Source: Gammaproteobacteria bacterium
GTDB lineage: Bacteria; Pseudomonadota; Gammaproteobacteria; Ga0077536
Direction of reading: 5' to 3'
DNA: 40,093 bases
NCBI GenBank assembly: GCA_020845935.1
Contig: JADLEV010000008.1
Coordinates: 1-40,093 of the forward strand
Shown: positions 24,706 through 37,965 of the stretch, piece after piece
Layout of the letters: the number at the start of each line of letters is the position of its first letter
Position numbering within the stretch: position 1 is the first letter of the stretch
The notes under the pieces: generated by a model
What the model saw: the letters and a program-made list of their open reading frames with translations, nothing else
What the model was told of the DNA's origin: nothing
The model's database searches: none
Program-made: the position numbers and the translations under genes

Positions 24706-25974
24706 ATGAGTTTGGAACAGTACCAGGGCGACATGGACATGTGCTGCCGCTGCTCGACCTGCAAGTTCGTCCCATTGCAGAAGGTCGGTGGCTTCGACTT
24801 CGTCAATGTCTGCCCGAGCATCAGCAAGTTCAATTTTCACAGCTATTCCGGCGGCGGCCGGATGAACATCGGCGCCAACATGCTGCGCCATGGCTTCAAC
24901 TACACCGATCGGCTGCTCGACATCGTCTACAACTGCCAGCAGTGCGGTGCCTGCGGCGTATCCTGCAATTACGCGATGGACATGGAAGTGCTGGCGCCGA
25001 TCACCGAGTTCCGCATCAAGTGCGTCAGTGACGGCAAGACCCATCCGGCGCTCGACGCCGCGGTTGCCGGCATGCGCGAGACCGGCTCGATCGTGCCGCC
25101 GACCGGCAAGCGCGGCGATTGGGCAAAAGGCCTGAAGCTGAAGGATGCGACCAAGGAGAAGGTCGAGGTGCTGCTGTATATCGGCGATCTGACGAGTCAT
25201 GACGCCAAGCTGCACAAGCTGGCGCGCGCGACGGCGAAGATCCTGCAGAAGGCCGGCGTCGATTTCGGCATCGCCGGCGATGCCGAAACGTCCACCGGCG
25301 GCATGGCGTACGAGATGGGCTATGAAGCCGATTTCCAGACCCAGGCGCGCAAGAACATGACGTTCATCGAGCAGCACGGCATCAGGACCGTGGTGACGCC
25401 ATCGCCGCATGCATATCAGGCGTTCAAGGTGCTTTACGACAAGTTCCAGCTGCGCGGCGATCTGCGGGTGTTTCATATCACCGAGTACCTCCAGCAATTG
25501 CTGGATGAAGGACGACTGACGCCGACCAAGCGGGTCGATCTCGCGGTGACCTATCACGACCCCTGTCATCTGGGCCGTTTGAGCGAGCCCTGGCAGCACT
25601 GGCAGGGCAAGAAGGTACCGGGCGATCGCTTCGTGTTCGATCCGCCGAAGGTGTATCGGCGTGGCACGAACGGCGTCTATGACGCGCCGCGTGAAGTGCT
25701 CGGCAGCATTCCCGGAGTGAAGCTGACCGAGATGCAACGCACCAAGGAATATGCCTGGTGCTGCGGCGCCGGCGGCGGTGTCGCGCAATCGAATCCGGAA
25801 TTCGCCGAGTGGACCGCGCGCGAGCGCATCAACGAAGCGGAGACCACCGGGGCCGAGGCGATTGTCACCGCCTGCGGCTGGTGCGCGAACAATTTCAATG
25901 CCGCGATCGACGCGGCCGGCAGTCGGCTGAAGGTGTTCGATATCGTCGAGCTCTTCGAGCAGTCGCTGGCGTAA
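24706..25974 (+). CDS. Iron-sulfur protein with CCG (HdrD/GlcF-like) domains
   Basis: The 422-residue protein starts with two [4Fe-4S] motifs: Cys13/14, 16, 19 with Cys36-Pro, and Cys77, 80, 83, 87 (CQQCGACGVSC). Two CCG domains follow. The second is intact: YHDPCHLGR (Cys287), CCGAGGG (352-354) and ACGWC (390-393), able to hold a noncubane or quinone-interacting cluster. The first, about 150-250, keeps the fold (KILQKAGVDFGIAG, GIRTVVTPSPHAY) but reads STG where CCG is expected and SPHA where CPHC is expected. It would pass electrons between the flanking FAD enzymes and the quinone pool or an electron-transfer flavoprotein. It starts 49 bp after the first FAD gene, with a GGGGG ribosome site. 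Confidence 0.9.
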   Translation: MSLEQYQGDMDMCCRCSTCKFVPLQKVGGFDFVNVCPSISKFNFHSYSGGGRMNIGANMLRHGFNYTDRLLDIVYNCQQCGACGVSCNYAMDMEVLAPITEFRIKCVSDGKTHPALDAAVAGMRETGSIVPPTGKRGDWAKGLKLKDATKEKVEVLLYIGDLTSHDAKLHKLARATAKILQKAGVDFGIAGDAETSTGGMAYEMGYEADFQTQARKNMTFIEQHGIRTVVTPSPHAYQAFKVLYDKFQLRGDLRVFHITEYLQQLLDEGRLTPTKRVDLAVTYHDPCHLGRLSEPWQHWQGKKVPGDRFVFDPPKVYRRGTNGVYDAPREVLGSIPGVKLTEMQRTKEYAWCCGAGGGVAQSNPEFAEWTARERINEAETTGAEAIVTACGWCANNFNAAIDAAGSRLKVFDIVELFEQSLA

Positions 25975-25980
25975 GGGGGG

Positions 25981-27474
25981 ATGACACACATGGCCTTGAG
26001 CAAAGACGTCTACGCCGAATTCGAAGCGATCGTCGGTCCGGAGTACATCTGCGATGACCCGGTGATCATGTATTCGTATCACAACGTGCAGCACGCCGCC
26101 GTGCTGTTGCCCGAGAACGCCGCGCAGGTGCAGGCGATCGTCAAGCTGTGCAACAAGCACAAGCTGCAATTCCGACCGGTCTGCACCGGCTGGACCGGCA
26201 AGTTCGTGCCGGGAATGATCTATCTCGATCTGCGGCGGATGAACAGGATCATCGAGATCAACGAGGACAACATGTACGCCGTGGTCGAGCCGTATGTGAT
26301 CACGGCGCAGCTGCAAGCCGAGCTGATGAAGCGCGGCCTGCATCTGAACGTCAAGGGCGCCGGCACCAACTGCTCGGCGATGCTGCGTGGCCATGGCCAT
26401 CTCGACCAGAGCACCAGCGGCGACGATCGCAATCACCTCGCGATCGAATGGGTGACGCCGGCCGGTGATCTGGTTCGCTCCGGCTCACTCGGTTCCGATG
26501 GCGAGTGGGTCTCCGGTGACGGCCCCGGGCCGTCGCTGCGCAGCATCCTGACCAGCGCGGTGCCGCCGGGCGCCACGCCCGGCGTGTTCACCAAGGCCGC
26601 GATGAAGATCTATCACTGGCCGGGACCGACCAAATTCCCGGTGGTTGGCGTGTCGCCGAACTACCAGTTGAGTGACATCCCGCCGAACATGATGGCGCGT
26701 TACTACAGCTTCCCCAGCACGGAAAAGATGTGGCAGGCCGAAATCAAACTGGGTGAAGCCGAAATCGCGTTCGAGCTGATGGGCTTCAACATCGCGATGG
26801 TCGCGGCCAACATCACCACCTGCAACGAGGAAGAGGAGGCAACCTTCAAACGGCTCAGCAAGGAAGTGCAAGGTCCGGGTTTCTTCATCATCGTCGCCGG
26901 CAATTCCGCGGCGGACTTCGCCTACAAGAAGAAGGTGCTGGAAAAGATCGTCGCCGACAACGATGGCAAGTCGGTGCGCTCGCTCGAGGAGCCACGCACC
27001 GAAGGCATCCTGCTGTGCCAGTGCATCCGCATCTCGGCATCGCTTCGCGAAACATTCCGGCCGGGCGGCATGTTCAAGTCGATCCCGGTCATGGGCCAAC
27101 GCGACCTGACCATCCGCTGGGCGATCGGCGCCGGCAAGGCGAAGGAGCCGTTGATCGAAAAGGGCCTGATCGTCGACGACGGCGGTGCCGCGTTCGGTTG
27201 GGGCGTGGAGCAAGGCCACCTCGGCAAGACCGAAATCTTCTGCAAGTTCGATCCGCTCAATCCGGTCGCGCAGAAAGCGGTCGATGCCTGGCACTTCGAG
27301 CAGAGCGATCGCGCCTTCAAGGAGCGGTACTTCGCGCTGCTCGGTTATCGCAATGAAGCGAACGCGACCGAGGAGATCGGCCGGGAACTGTCGAACTATC
27401 ACAAGTGGTGGAACGCGATTCAGAAGGAATTCGATCCGAACCGCGTCTCGCCGGACGCCGGCGCATTGGTTTAA
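25981..27474 (+). CDS. FAD-binding oxidoreductase (VAO/GlcD-like), second of two
   Basis: The 497-residue protein is a second FAD enzyme of the same fold and is clearly different from the first. Its FAD domain reads AVLLPENAAQVQAIVKLCNK, RPVCTGWTGKFVPGMIYLDLRRMNRIIEI, YAVVEPYVITAQLQAELMKRG and KGAGTNCSAMLRGHGH. A TPGVFTKAAMKIYHWPG segment and a C-terminal EFDPNRVSPDAGALV follow. It begins 6 bp after the iron-sulfur protein with a GGGGGG ribosome site. Two unlike FAD subunits around one Fe-S subunit suggest a heterotrimeric dehydrogenase. Which subunit binds the substrate is unknown, and a purely structural role for one is possible. Confidence 0.88.
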   Translation: MTHMALSKDVYAEFEAIVGPEYICDDPVIMYSYHNVQHAAVLLPENAAQVQAIVKLCNKHKLQFRPVCTGWTGKFVPGMIYLDLRRMNRIIEINEDNMYAVVEPYVITAQLQAELMKRGLHLNVKGAGTNCSAMLRGHGHLDQSTSGDDRNHLAIEWVTPAGDLVRSGSLGSDGEWVSGDGPGPSLRSILTSAVPPGATPGVFTKAAMKIYHWPGPTKFPVVGVSPNYQLSDIPPNMMARYYSFPSTEKMWQAEIKLGEAEIAFELMGFNIAMVAANITTCNEEEEATFKRLSKEVQGPGFFIIVAGNSAADFAYKKKVLEKIVADNDGKSVRSLEEPRTEGILLCQCIRISASLRETFRPGGMFKSIPVMGQRDLTIRWAIGAGKAKEPLIEKGLIVDDGGAAFGWGVEQGHLGKTEIFCKFDPLNPVAQKAVDAWHFEQSDRAFKERYFALLGYRNEANATEEIGRELSNYHKWWNAIQKEFDPNRVSPDAGALV

Positions 27475-27537
27475 GGAACTGGCTGCCAAGGGTAGCTACG
27501 AGGGTCAGCTTCGGCACAGGGACTGACCTTCCAACGC

Positions 27538-27562
27538 AGGAGCGGCCCGTGTGGCCGCTCCT
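27538..27562. terminator. Hairpin after the FAD/Fe-S/FAD gene run
   Basis: A perfect 10-bp inverted repeat (AGGAGCGGCC / GGCCGCTCCT, 5-nt loop) lies 63 bp past the last FAD gene and 52 bp before the DUF4159 gene. It has no T run but is strong and placed as expected for transcript end. Confidence 0.6.
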
Positions 27563-27614
27563 CTGCTGTGCGGCAGCGATGGAGCCGATTCGGTGAGGCT
27601 GCTACGATGCCGCC

Positions 27615-28478
27615 ATGGGCCTCGTTCTGCACATCGCCCTGATCCTGACAGGGCTGCTTCTCCACGGCACCGCGCAGGCGCAGCGCGAGTTTCGCGTTTA
27701 CGACAGTTGGGAAGGCGAGGACTCGGAAGTCGCCTTGCCGAAGGACTATGCGGTACCGGCCGATGTCGTGATAGGCCGGCTGATGTATCCCTCCGGTTCC
27801 GGTTACTTCGGCCGTGGCCGCCGTGGCCGCGGCGGTTTCGGTGGCGGTGATTGGCGCCAGGGCGGCACGACCTGGTCGGTCGATTATCCCCGTGGCGAGC
27901 GCAAGCTCGCGCAAATCCTGAAGCGGCTGACGACGACCGACATTCGATCGGTGGAGCCACCGGTCAATCCTGAAGATGGCGATGACGTCTTCTACTGGCC
28001 GTTCCTGATCGTCGGCCTGGCGGACAACTGGCAGTTGACCGATGGGCAGGCGGCGACACTACGCGAGTATCTGCTGCGGGGCGGCTTCCTGTTTGCCGAC
28101 AGTTTTTTCGACATGGGCGGTTCCTGGACGCAATTCGAGGCCGGGATGCGGCGCGTCTTTCCGGATCGGCCGATCGTCGATCTGAGCGACGATCACCCGG
28201 TGTTCCATGTCGTCTACGACCTGACCGAGGGTACGCAGATCCAGATTCCGAACATGAACGCGCTGATGTTTCGCGGCAATGGCTTTTTCGGCGAAGGGAT
28301 CGGGCCGCGCTGGCGCGGCGTGATGGATGACCAGGGCAGGCTGATGGTGTTGATCGCCTTCAATAATGACGTTTCCGATTCCTGGCAATGGGCCGATGAC
28401 CCGCGTTATCCAGCCGAAAGCGCGAGCCTCGGCTTGCGCCTTGGCGTCAACATCGTCGTCTACACATTGACGCACTGA
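27615..28478 (+). CDS. Secreted DUF4159 domain protein
   Basis: The 287-residue exported protein has a signal peptide ending near HGTAQAQ. A mature N-terminus (EFRVYDSWEGE) and a Gly/Arg-rich loop (SGSGYFGRGRRGRGGFGGGDW) lead to the DUF4159 domain, a class I glutamine-amidotransferase-like fold: YPRGERKLAQILKRLTTTDIRSVEP, VFYWPFLIVGLADNW, LREYLLRGGFLFADSFF and HPVFHVVYDL. In other genomes DUF4159 proteins sit beside MoxR, DUF58 and VWA genes. In this window the MoxR/VWA pair lies about 8.5 kb upstream, not adjacent. The role is unknown. Start ATG 27615 is not preceded by a strong ribosome site. Confidence 0.85.
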   Translation: MGLVLHIALILTGLLLHGTAQAQREFRVYDSWEGEDSEVALPKDYAVPADVVIGRLMYPSGSGYFGRGRRGRGGFGGGDWRQGGTTWSVDYPRGERKLAQILKRLTTTDIRSVEPPVNPEDGDDVFYWPFLIVGLADNWQLTDGQAATLREYLLRGGFLFADSFFDMGGSWTQFEAGMRRVFPDRPIVDLSDDHPVFHVVYDLTEGTQIQIPNMNALMFRGNGFFGEGIGPRWRGVMDDQGRLMVLIAFNNDVSDSWQWADDPRYPAESASLGLRLGVNIVVYTLTH

Positions 28479-28503
28479 CACGCCGCTTGCGTCACCGGCG
28501 CAC

Positions 28504-28557
28504 CGTAACGATTGTTACGCTCGGTTCTTGCCGCTACGCGCGTCATGCCGCTATAAT
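28504..28557 (+). promoter_or_regulatory. Promoter and palindrome ahead of the atp operon
   Basis: A perfect -10 TATAAT at 28552-28557 follows TTGCCG at 28528-28533 (18-bp spacer), 48 bp before atpI. Just upstream, 28504-28519 is a CGTAAC-GATT-GTTACG palindrome, 6-bp arms, placed like a regulator-binding site. The palindrome's role is inference. Confidence 0.65.
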
Positions 28558-28604
28558 CCGCCGATTCCGTGGCCGGTGCGACCGATGACCTGGGGTCAAA
28601 GCGA

Positions 28605-29923
<1,319 letters not shown>

Positions 29924-29935
29924 GTCTCAACGTAG

Positions 29936-30202
<267 letters not shown>

Positions 30203-30237
30203 TTTCAAGTTAGCGCGATGGCGCCAGCGGGTTTGTC

Positions 30238-30708
30238 ATGAACATTAACCTGACACTAATCGGGCACGCGATCTGGTTTGGCATCTTTGTCTGGTTCTGC
30301 ATGCGGTATGTCTGGCCGCCGATCACGGCGGCACTGGCGGAGCGTGAAGGCAAGATTGCCGAAGGACTGGCCGCGGCCGAGAAGGGACACCACGATCTGA
30401 AACTGGCCGAACGGCGTGCGGCCGATTTGCTGCGCGACGGCAAGGTCAAGGCGCAGGAATACATCGAGCACGCGCAAAAGCGCGCCGACGAAATGGTGGA
30501 GGAGGCGAAAGCCGCGGCCCGTGCCGAAGGTGATCGTCTGCTGGCCGCGGCGCGGGTGCAGATCGACCAGGAGCGCAACCAGGCGCGCGAAACGCTGCGC
30601 CAGGAAGTTGCCACGCTGGCGGTCATAGGCGCCGAGCGCATTCTGCTGCGCGAGGTCAACGAGCAGGCGCATCGCGACATCCTCGACGAATTGCGGACGC
30701 GGATCTGA
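30238..30708 (+). CDS. atpF: ATP synthase F0 subunit b
   Basis: The 156-residue stator subunit has an N-terminal membrane helix ([23 protein letters not shown]). A long charged helix for dimerisation follows ([26 protein letters not shown]...), then the conserved [14 protein letters not shown]-like segment and an end that docks on delta. Length and order are normal. The gene is 35 bp after atpE. Confidence 0.96.
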   Translation: MNINLTLIGHAIWFGIFVWFCMRYVWPPITAALAEREGKIAEGLAAAEKGHHDLKLAERRAADLLRDGKVKAQEYIEHAQKRADEMVEEAKAAARAEGDRLLAAARVQIDQERNQARETLRQEVATLAVIGAERILLREVNEQAHRDILDELRTRI

Positions 30709-30721
30709 TCGGGGCACCAGC

Positions 30722-31255
30722 ATGCAGGAACGTCTGACCATCGCCCGCCCGTATGCGCTTGCCGCGTTTGACGTGGCGCGGCAGCAGCAGGAACTGGATT
30801 CCTGGAGCGCGGCGCTGGAATTCCTGGCCGCCGTCGTTGGTGACCAGAAGCTGCGGGAACTCGCCGCCGACCCGCGCGTCGGCACAGAGCGGCTGACTGC
30901 GCTGCTGCTGGACCTGGGCGGTGCGCGCTTCAACGAGCGGCAATGCAATTTCATCCGCACGCTGGTCCGGGCCGGCCGTATCGAGGTGGCGCCCGAGATC
31001 GCGCAGCTGTTCGCGCAGCGCCGTGCCGACGCGGAAGGGACGCTGAACATCGAAGTGGTCTCGGCCTATCCACTCGACCAGCAGCAGCAGGACGCCATTG
31101 CGCAAGCCGTGCGCCAGCGTCTCGGACGCAACATCGTGGTCAACAGCAGTATCGACCCGGGCCTGATAGGCGGGGCGGTGATCCGCGCCGGTGACATGGT
31201 GATTGATCTGTCGGTACGCGGCCGGTTGGCATCGCTCGCGGCGAGCCTGGTGTAG
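30722..31255 (+). CDS. atpH: ATP synthase F1 subunit delta
   Basis: The 177-residue delta subunit joins the b-dimer stalk to the top of the alpha3beta3 head. The N-terminal helical domain begins TIARPYALAAFDVARQQQELDSWS. The conserved C-terminal part shows SSIDPGLIGGAVIRAGDMVIDLSVRGRLASLA, the standard delta signature. It follows atpF by 13 bp and precedes atpA by 34 bp. Confidence 0.96.
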   Translation: MQERLTIARPYALAAFDVARQQQELDSWSAALEFLAAVVGDQKLRELAADPRVGTERLTALLLDLGGARFNERQCNFIRTLVRAGRIEVAPEIAQLFAQRRADAEGTLNIEVVSAYPLDQQQQDAIAQAVRQRLGRNIVVNSSIDPGLIGGAVIRAGDMVIDLSVRGRLASLAASLV

Positions 31256-31289
31256 CGGCGAACAGGACTTCTTTTTGAGAGATTGAACG

Positions 31290-32831
<1,542 letters not shown>

Positions 32832-32855
32832 CCGGCCGGGAGAGACGAAACCGCC

Positions 32856-35184
<2,329 letters not shown>

Positions 35185-35187
35185 GCC

Positions 35188-35610
35188 ATGGCAATGACAG
35201 TACACGTCGATATCGTCAGCGCCGAGCGGGAGATCTTCTCCGGCCAGGCGGAGATGGTTTTCGCGCCGGCGGTGCAGGGCGAGGTGGGCATCGCGCCCAG
35301 CCATGCGCCACTGCTGACACCGCTTGGTCCGGGCGAGGTACGCTTGCAGCTGGGCAACGGTCAGTCCGAAGCGTTCTACATCAATGGCGGCATGCTCGAA
35401 GTGCAGCCGCGGGTCGTCACCGTGCTGTCCGATACGGCGCTGCGCGCGGCAGACCTCGATGAGGAAGCCGCCTTGCGCGCCAAGACCGCGGCCGAAGAAG
35501 CGCTGCATAACCGCAGCGCCGAGATGGATTACGCCAAGGCACAGGCGGAACTGGCCCAGGCCGTCGCGCAGCTGCAGACGATCCAGAAGCTGCGGCGCCG
35601 CGGCCGCTAG
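35188..35610 (+). CDS. atpC: ATP synthase F1 subunit epsilon
   Basis: The 140-residue epsilon subunit links gamma to the c-ring and can inhibit ATP hydrolysis. The N-terminal beta-sandwich reads [46 protein letters not shown] and [21 protein letters not shown]. The C-terminal helical hairpin runs [12 protein letters not shown]... to [12 protein letters not shown]. It is the last gene of the atp operon, starting 3 bp after atpD. Confidence 0.96.
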   Translation: MAMTVHVDIVSAEREIFSGQAEMVFAPAVQGEVGIAPSHAPLLTPLGPGEVRLQLGNGQSEAFYINGGMLEVQPRVVTVLSDTALRAADLDEEAALRAKTAAEEALHNRSAEMDYAKAQAELAQAVAQLQTIQKLRRRGR

Positions 35611-35661
35611 CCGTTGCCGTCCATGGCAGACTGAACGCCGCGACGCCTTCGGTCCCATGTC

Positions 35662-37053
35662 ATGTCTTCCTCGGTAGTCGCCATCACCCGTCCGCTCACC
35701 GCCGTGATCCTCGCCGCCGGGCAGGGCACGCGGATGCGCTCGGCGCTGCCGAAAGTGCTTCACACCATCGGCGGCAAGCCGCTCGTCCGGCACGTCATCG
35801 ACACCGCGCTGGCGGTGCACGCCGGCCGACCAATCCTGGTCCATGGCCACGGCAGCGAGCTGCTGCGGCAGGCGCTCGCCGACATCGACATGCAGTGGGC
35901 GGAGCAGCGGGAACAACTCGGCACCGGCCATGCGGTGATGCAGACGCTGTCGTTGCTGCCCGCGGATGGCGATGTCATCGTGCTGTACGGCGATGTACCG
36001 ATGCTGACGGCCGCGACCCTGCAACGCATGCAGGAAGCGGCACGCAGCGCCGACCTGGTGTTGCTGACGGTGGAACTCGAGGACCCGACCGGCTATGGCC
36101 GGATCGTTCGTGATGCCGCCGGCGGCATTGCCGGCATCGTCGAACACAAGGACGCCAGCGCCGCGCAGCGCGCGATCCGCGAGATCAATACCGGCATCAT
36201 GCTGGCATCGGCGCGGCGGCTGCGGGCCTGGCTGCCGCAACTGCGCAACGACAACAGCCAGCGCGAGTATTACCTGACCGATATCGTCGCGCTCGCCGCC
36301 AACGAAGGCCTGCGGGTCGCGGCGGTGCATCCGGCCAATCCCTGCGAAGTCATGGGCGTCAATGACCGCGTCCAACTCGCCGAGCTCGAACGGTATTACC
36401 AGCAGCGCGAAGCACGCCGGCTGATGACGCAGGGCGTGACCTTGCGCGATCCGGCGCGGTTCGATCTGCGCGGTTCGCTCGACTGCGGCCGCGACATCAT
36501 CATCGACGTCAATGTCGTCATCGAAGGCCATGTCACGCTCGGCGACAACGTCGTGATCGGTCCGAACACGGTGCTGCGCGACAGCCGCATCGGTGCCGGG
36601 ACCGTGGTGCAACCGAACTGCGTGATCGACCAGGCGGAGGTCGGTGCCAACGCGATCATCGGACCGTTCGCGCGGATCCGGCCGGAGACGCGGCTGGCCG
36701 ACGACGTGCATATCGGCAACTTCGTCGAGGTAAAGAAATCGACGATCGCCCAGGGCAGCAAGGTCAATCATCTGAGCTACATCGGCGACACCGAAATCGG
36801 CACCGGCGTCAATGTCGGCGCCGGCACCATCACCTGCAACTACGATGGCGCCAACAAGCACCGCACGATCATCGAGGACGACGTGCACATCGGCTCCGAC
36901 ACGCAACTGGTCGCTCCGGTCCGGATCGGCCGCGGCGCGACGGTCGGCGCGGGCACGACCGTGTTCAAGGATGTCGCGCCGGGCAAGCTGGTCATCAATC
37001 GCAAGGAGCAACGCGAGATCGACGGCTGGCAGCGGCCGGTCAAGAAGAAGTAG
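35662..37053 (+). CDS. glmU: Bifunctional N-acetylglucosamine-1-phosphate uridyltransferase / glucosamine-1-phosphate acetyltransferase
   Basis: GlmU makes UDP-GlcNAc for peptidoglycan and LPS in two steps. The 463-residue protein begins with the uridyltransferase domain (VILAAGQGTRMRSALPKVLHTIGGKP; EQLGTGHAVMQT; YGDVPML; YYLTDIVALA). The left-handed beta-helix acetyltransferase domain follows, with hexapeptide repeats (GDNVVIGPNTVLRDSRIG; GAGTITCNYDGANKHRT; GSDTQLVAPVRIG). It lies 51 bp after atpC on the same strand, the usual gammaproteobacterial arrangement, although glmS does not follow. The amidase gene starts 5 bp after its stop. Confidence 0.97.
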   Translation: MSSSVVAITRPLTAVILAAGQGTRMRSALPKVLHTIGGKPLVRHVIDTALAVHAGRPILVHGHGSELLRQALADIDMQWAEQREQLGTGHAVMQTLSLLPADGDVIVLYGDVPMLTAATLQRMQEAARSADLVLLTVELEDPTGYGRIVRDAAGGIAGIVEHKDASAAQRAIREINTGIMLASARRLRAWLPQLRNDNSQREYYLTDIVALAANEGLRVAAVHPANPCEVMGVNDRVQLAELERYYQQREARRLMTQGVTLRDPARFDLRGSLDCGRDIIIDVNVVIEGHVTLGDNVVIGPNTVLRDSRIGAGTVVQPNCVIDQAEVGANAIIGPFARIRPETRLADDVHIGNFVEVKKSTIAQGSKVNHLSYIGDTEIGTGVNVGAGTITCNYDGANKHRTIIEDDVHIGSDTQLVAPVRIGRGATVGAGTTVFKDVAPGKLVINRKEQREIDGWQRPVKKK

Positions 37054-37058
37054 CGCGC

Positions 37059-37886
37059 ATGGCCGGGATGTTTCGCGCGGCCTGCATCCAGAATTGCGCG
37101 GCGGATGACCTTCGCGCAAACCTCGCCGAAGTCAGTACGCTGGTCACCGCGGCGGCACGCGACGGCGCCGCTCTCATTTGTCTGCCGGAATATTTCTGCT
37201 GCATCGAGCAGAGCGATCGGCGCTATCTCGCGCACGGCTACGGTGAAGAAACTCATCCGGCGGTTCTGCACTTTCGCGATCGCGCCGCCGCGTTGGGTGT
37301 CTGGCTGCTGCTTGGCTCGGTCTGCCTGCGCCGTGATCAGGCGCATGTGCGCAATCGCTCAATGCTGCTGAATGCCGCCGGCGAGATCGTTGCGCGCTAC
37401 GACAAGATGCATCTCTTCGACGTCGAGCTCGGCGCCGGCGAAAGCTATCGCGAGTCCGATACCGTGGTGCCGGGCGAGGAGATGACCCTGGCGGCAACGC
37501 CCTGGGGTCTGCTCGGCATGAGCATCTGCTACGACCTGCGCTTCGCCTATCTGTATCGCGCATTGGCGCGAGCCGGTGCCACCTTCCTCACGGTACCCGC
37601 GGCCTTCACCCAGCAGACCGGCGCCGCCCACTGGCACGTGCTGCTGCGCGCGCGCGCGATCGAAACCGGCTGCTACGTCATCGCGCCCGGCCAGTGCGGC
37701 GTCCGGCCTTGGGGCCGCGCGACCTATGGCCATTCGCTGATCGTCGACCCCTGGGGTGTCGTGCTGGCTGACGGCGGCACGGAACCCGGCTATGTGATCG
37801 CCGAGATCGATCCGGCCGCGGTCACCGAAGCGCGGCGCAGGATCCCGGCGCTGCATCACGACCGCGCGATGCCACCGATGCCGTGA
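37059..37886 (+). CDS. Carbon-nitrogen hydrolase (Nit1-like, deaminated glutathione amidase type)
   Basis: The 275-residue nitrilase-superfamily protein has the catalytic triad Glu44 (ALICLPEYF), Lys116 (RYDKMHLFDV) and Cys157 (GMSICYDLRFA). The segment DKMHLFDVELGAGESYRESD, together with the RARAIETGCYVIAPGQCG loop, is closest to Nit1-type amidases that repair deaminated glutathione; that substrate is inferred from family resemblance. It starts 5 bp after glmU and is likely co-transcribed with it, a coupling I do not recall as typical. The gene ends at a large inverted repeat and converges on hemL. Confidence 0.88.
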   Translation: MAGMFRAACIQNCAADDLRANLAEVSTLVTAAARDGAALICLPEYFCCIEQSDRRYLAHGYGEETHPAVLHFRDRAAALGVWLLLGSVCLRRDQAHVRNRSMLLNAAGEIVARYDKMHLFDVELGAGESYRESDTVVPGEEMTLAATPWGLLGMSICYDLRFAYLYRALARAGATFLTVPAAFTQQTGAAHWHVLLRARAIETGCYVIAPGQCGVRPWGRATYGHSLIVDPWGVVLADGGTEPGYVIAEIDPAAVTEARRRIPALHHDRAMPPMP

Positions 37887-37954
37887 GGGCACGTGCAACG
37901 TGCCCCTGCAAGGCGAACGCGCTGATACACGCTAGGGGCACGTTGCACGTGCCC
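37887..37954. repeat. Nested perfect inverted repeat between convergent genes
   Basis: Immediately after the amidase stop, a 21-bp sequence (37887-37907) recurs as its exact reverse complement at 37934-37954, with a 26-bp spacer. Each arm is itself a smaller hairpin: GGGCACGT and ACGTGCCC around a 3-base centre. The element could act as a two-way terminator; it also resembles a REP-type element. It ends 11 bp before the hemL stop codon. Confidence 0.9.
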
Positions 37955-37965
37955 CCGCGACGCGA

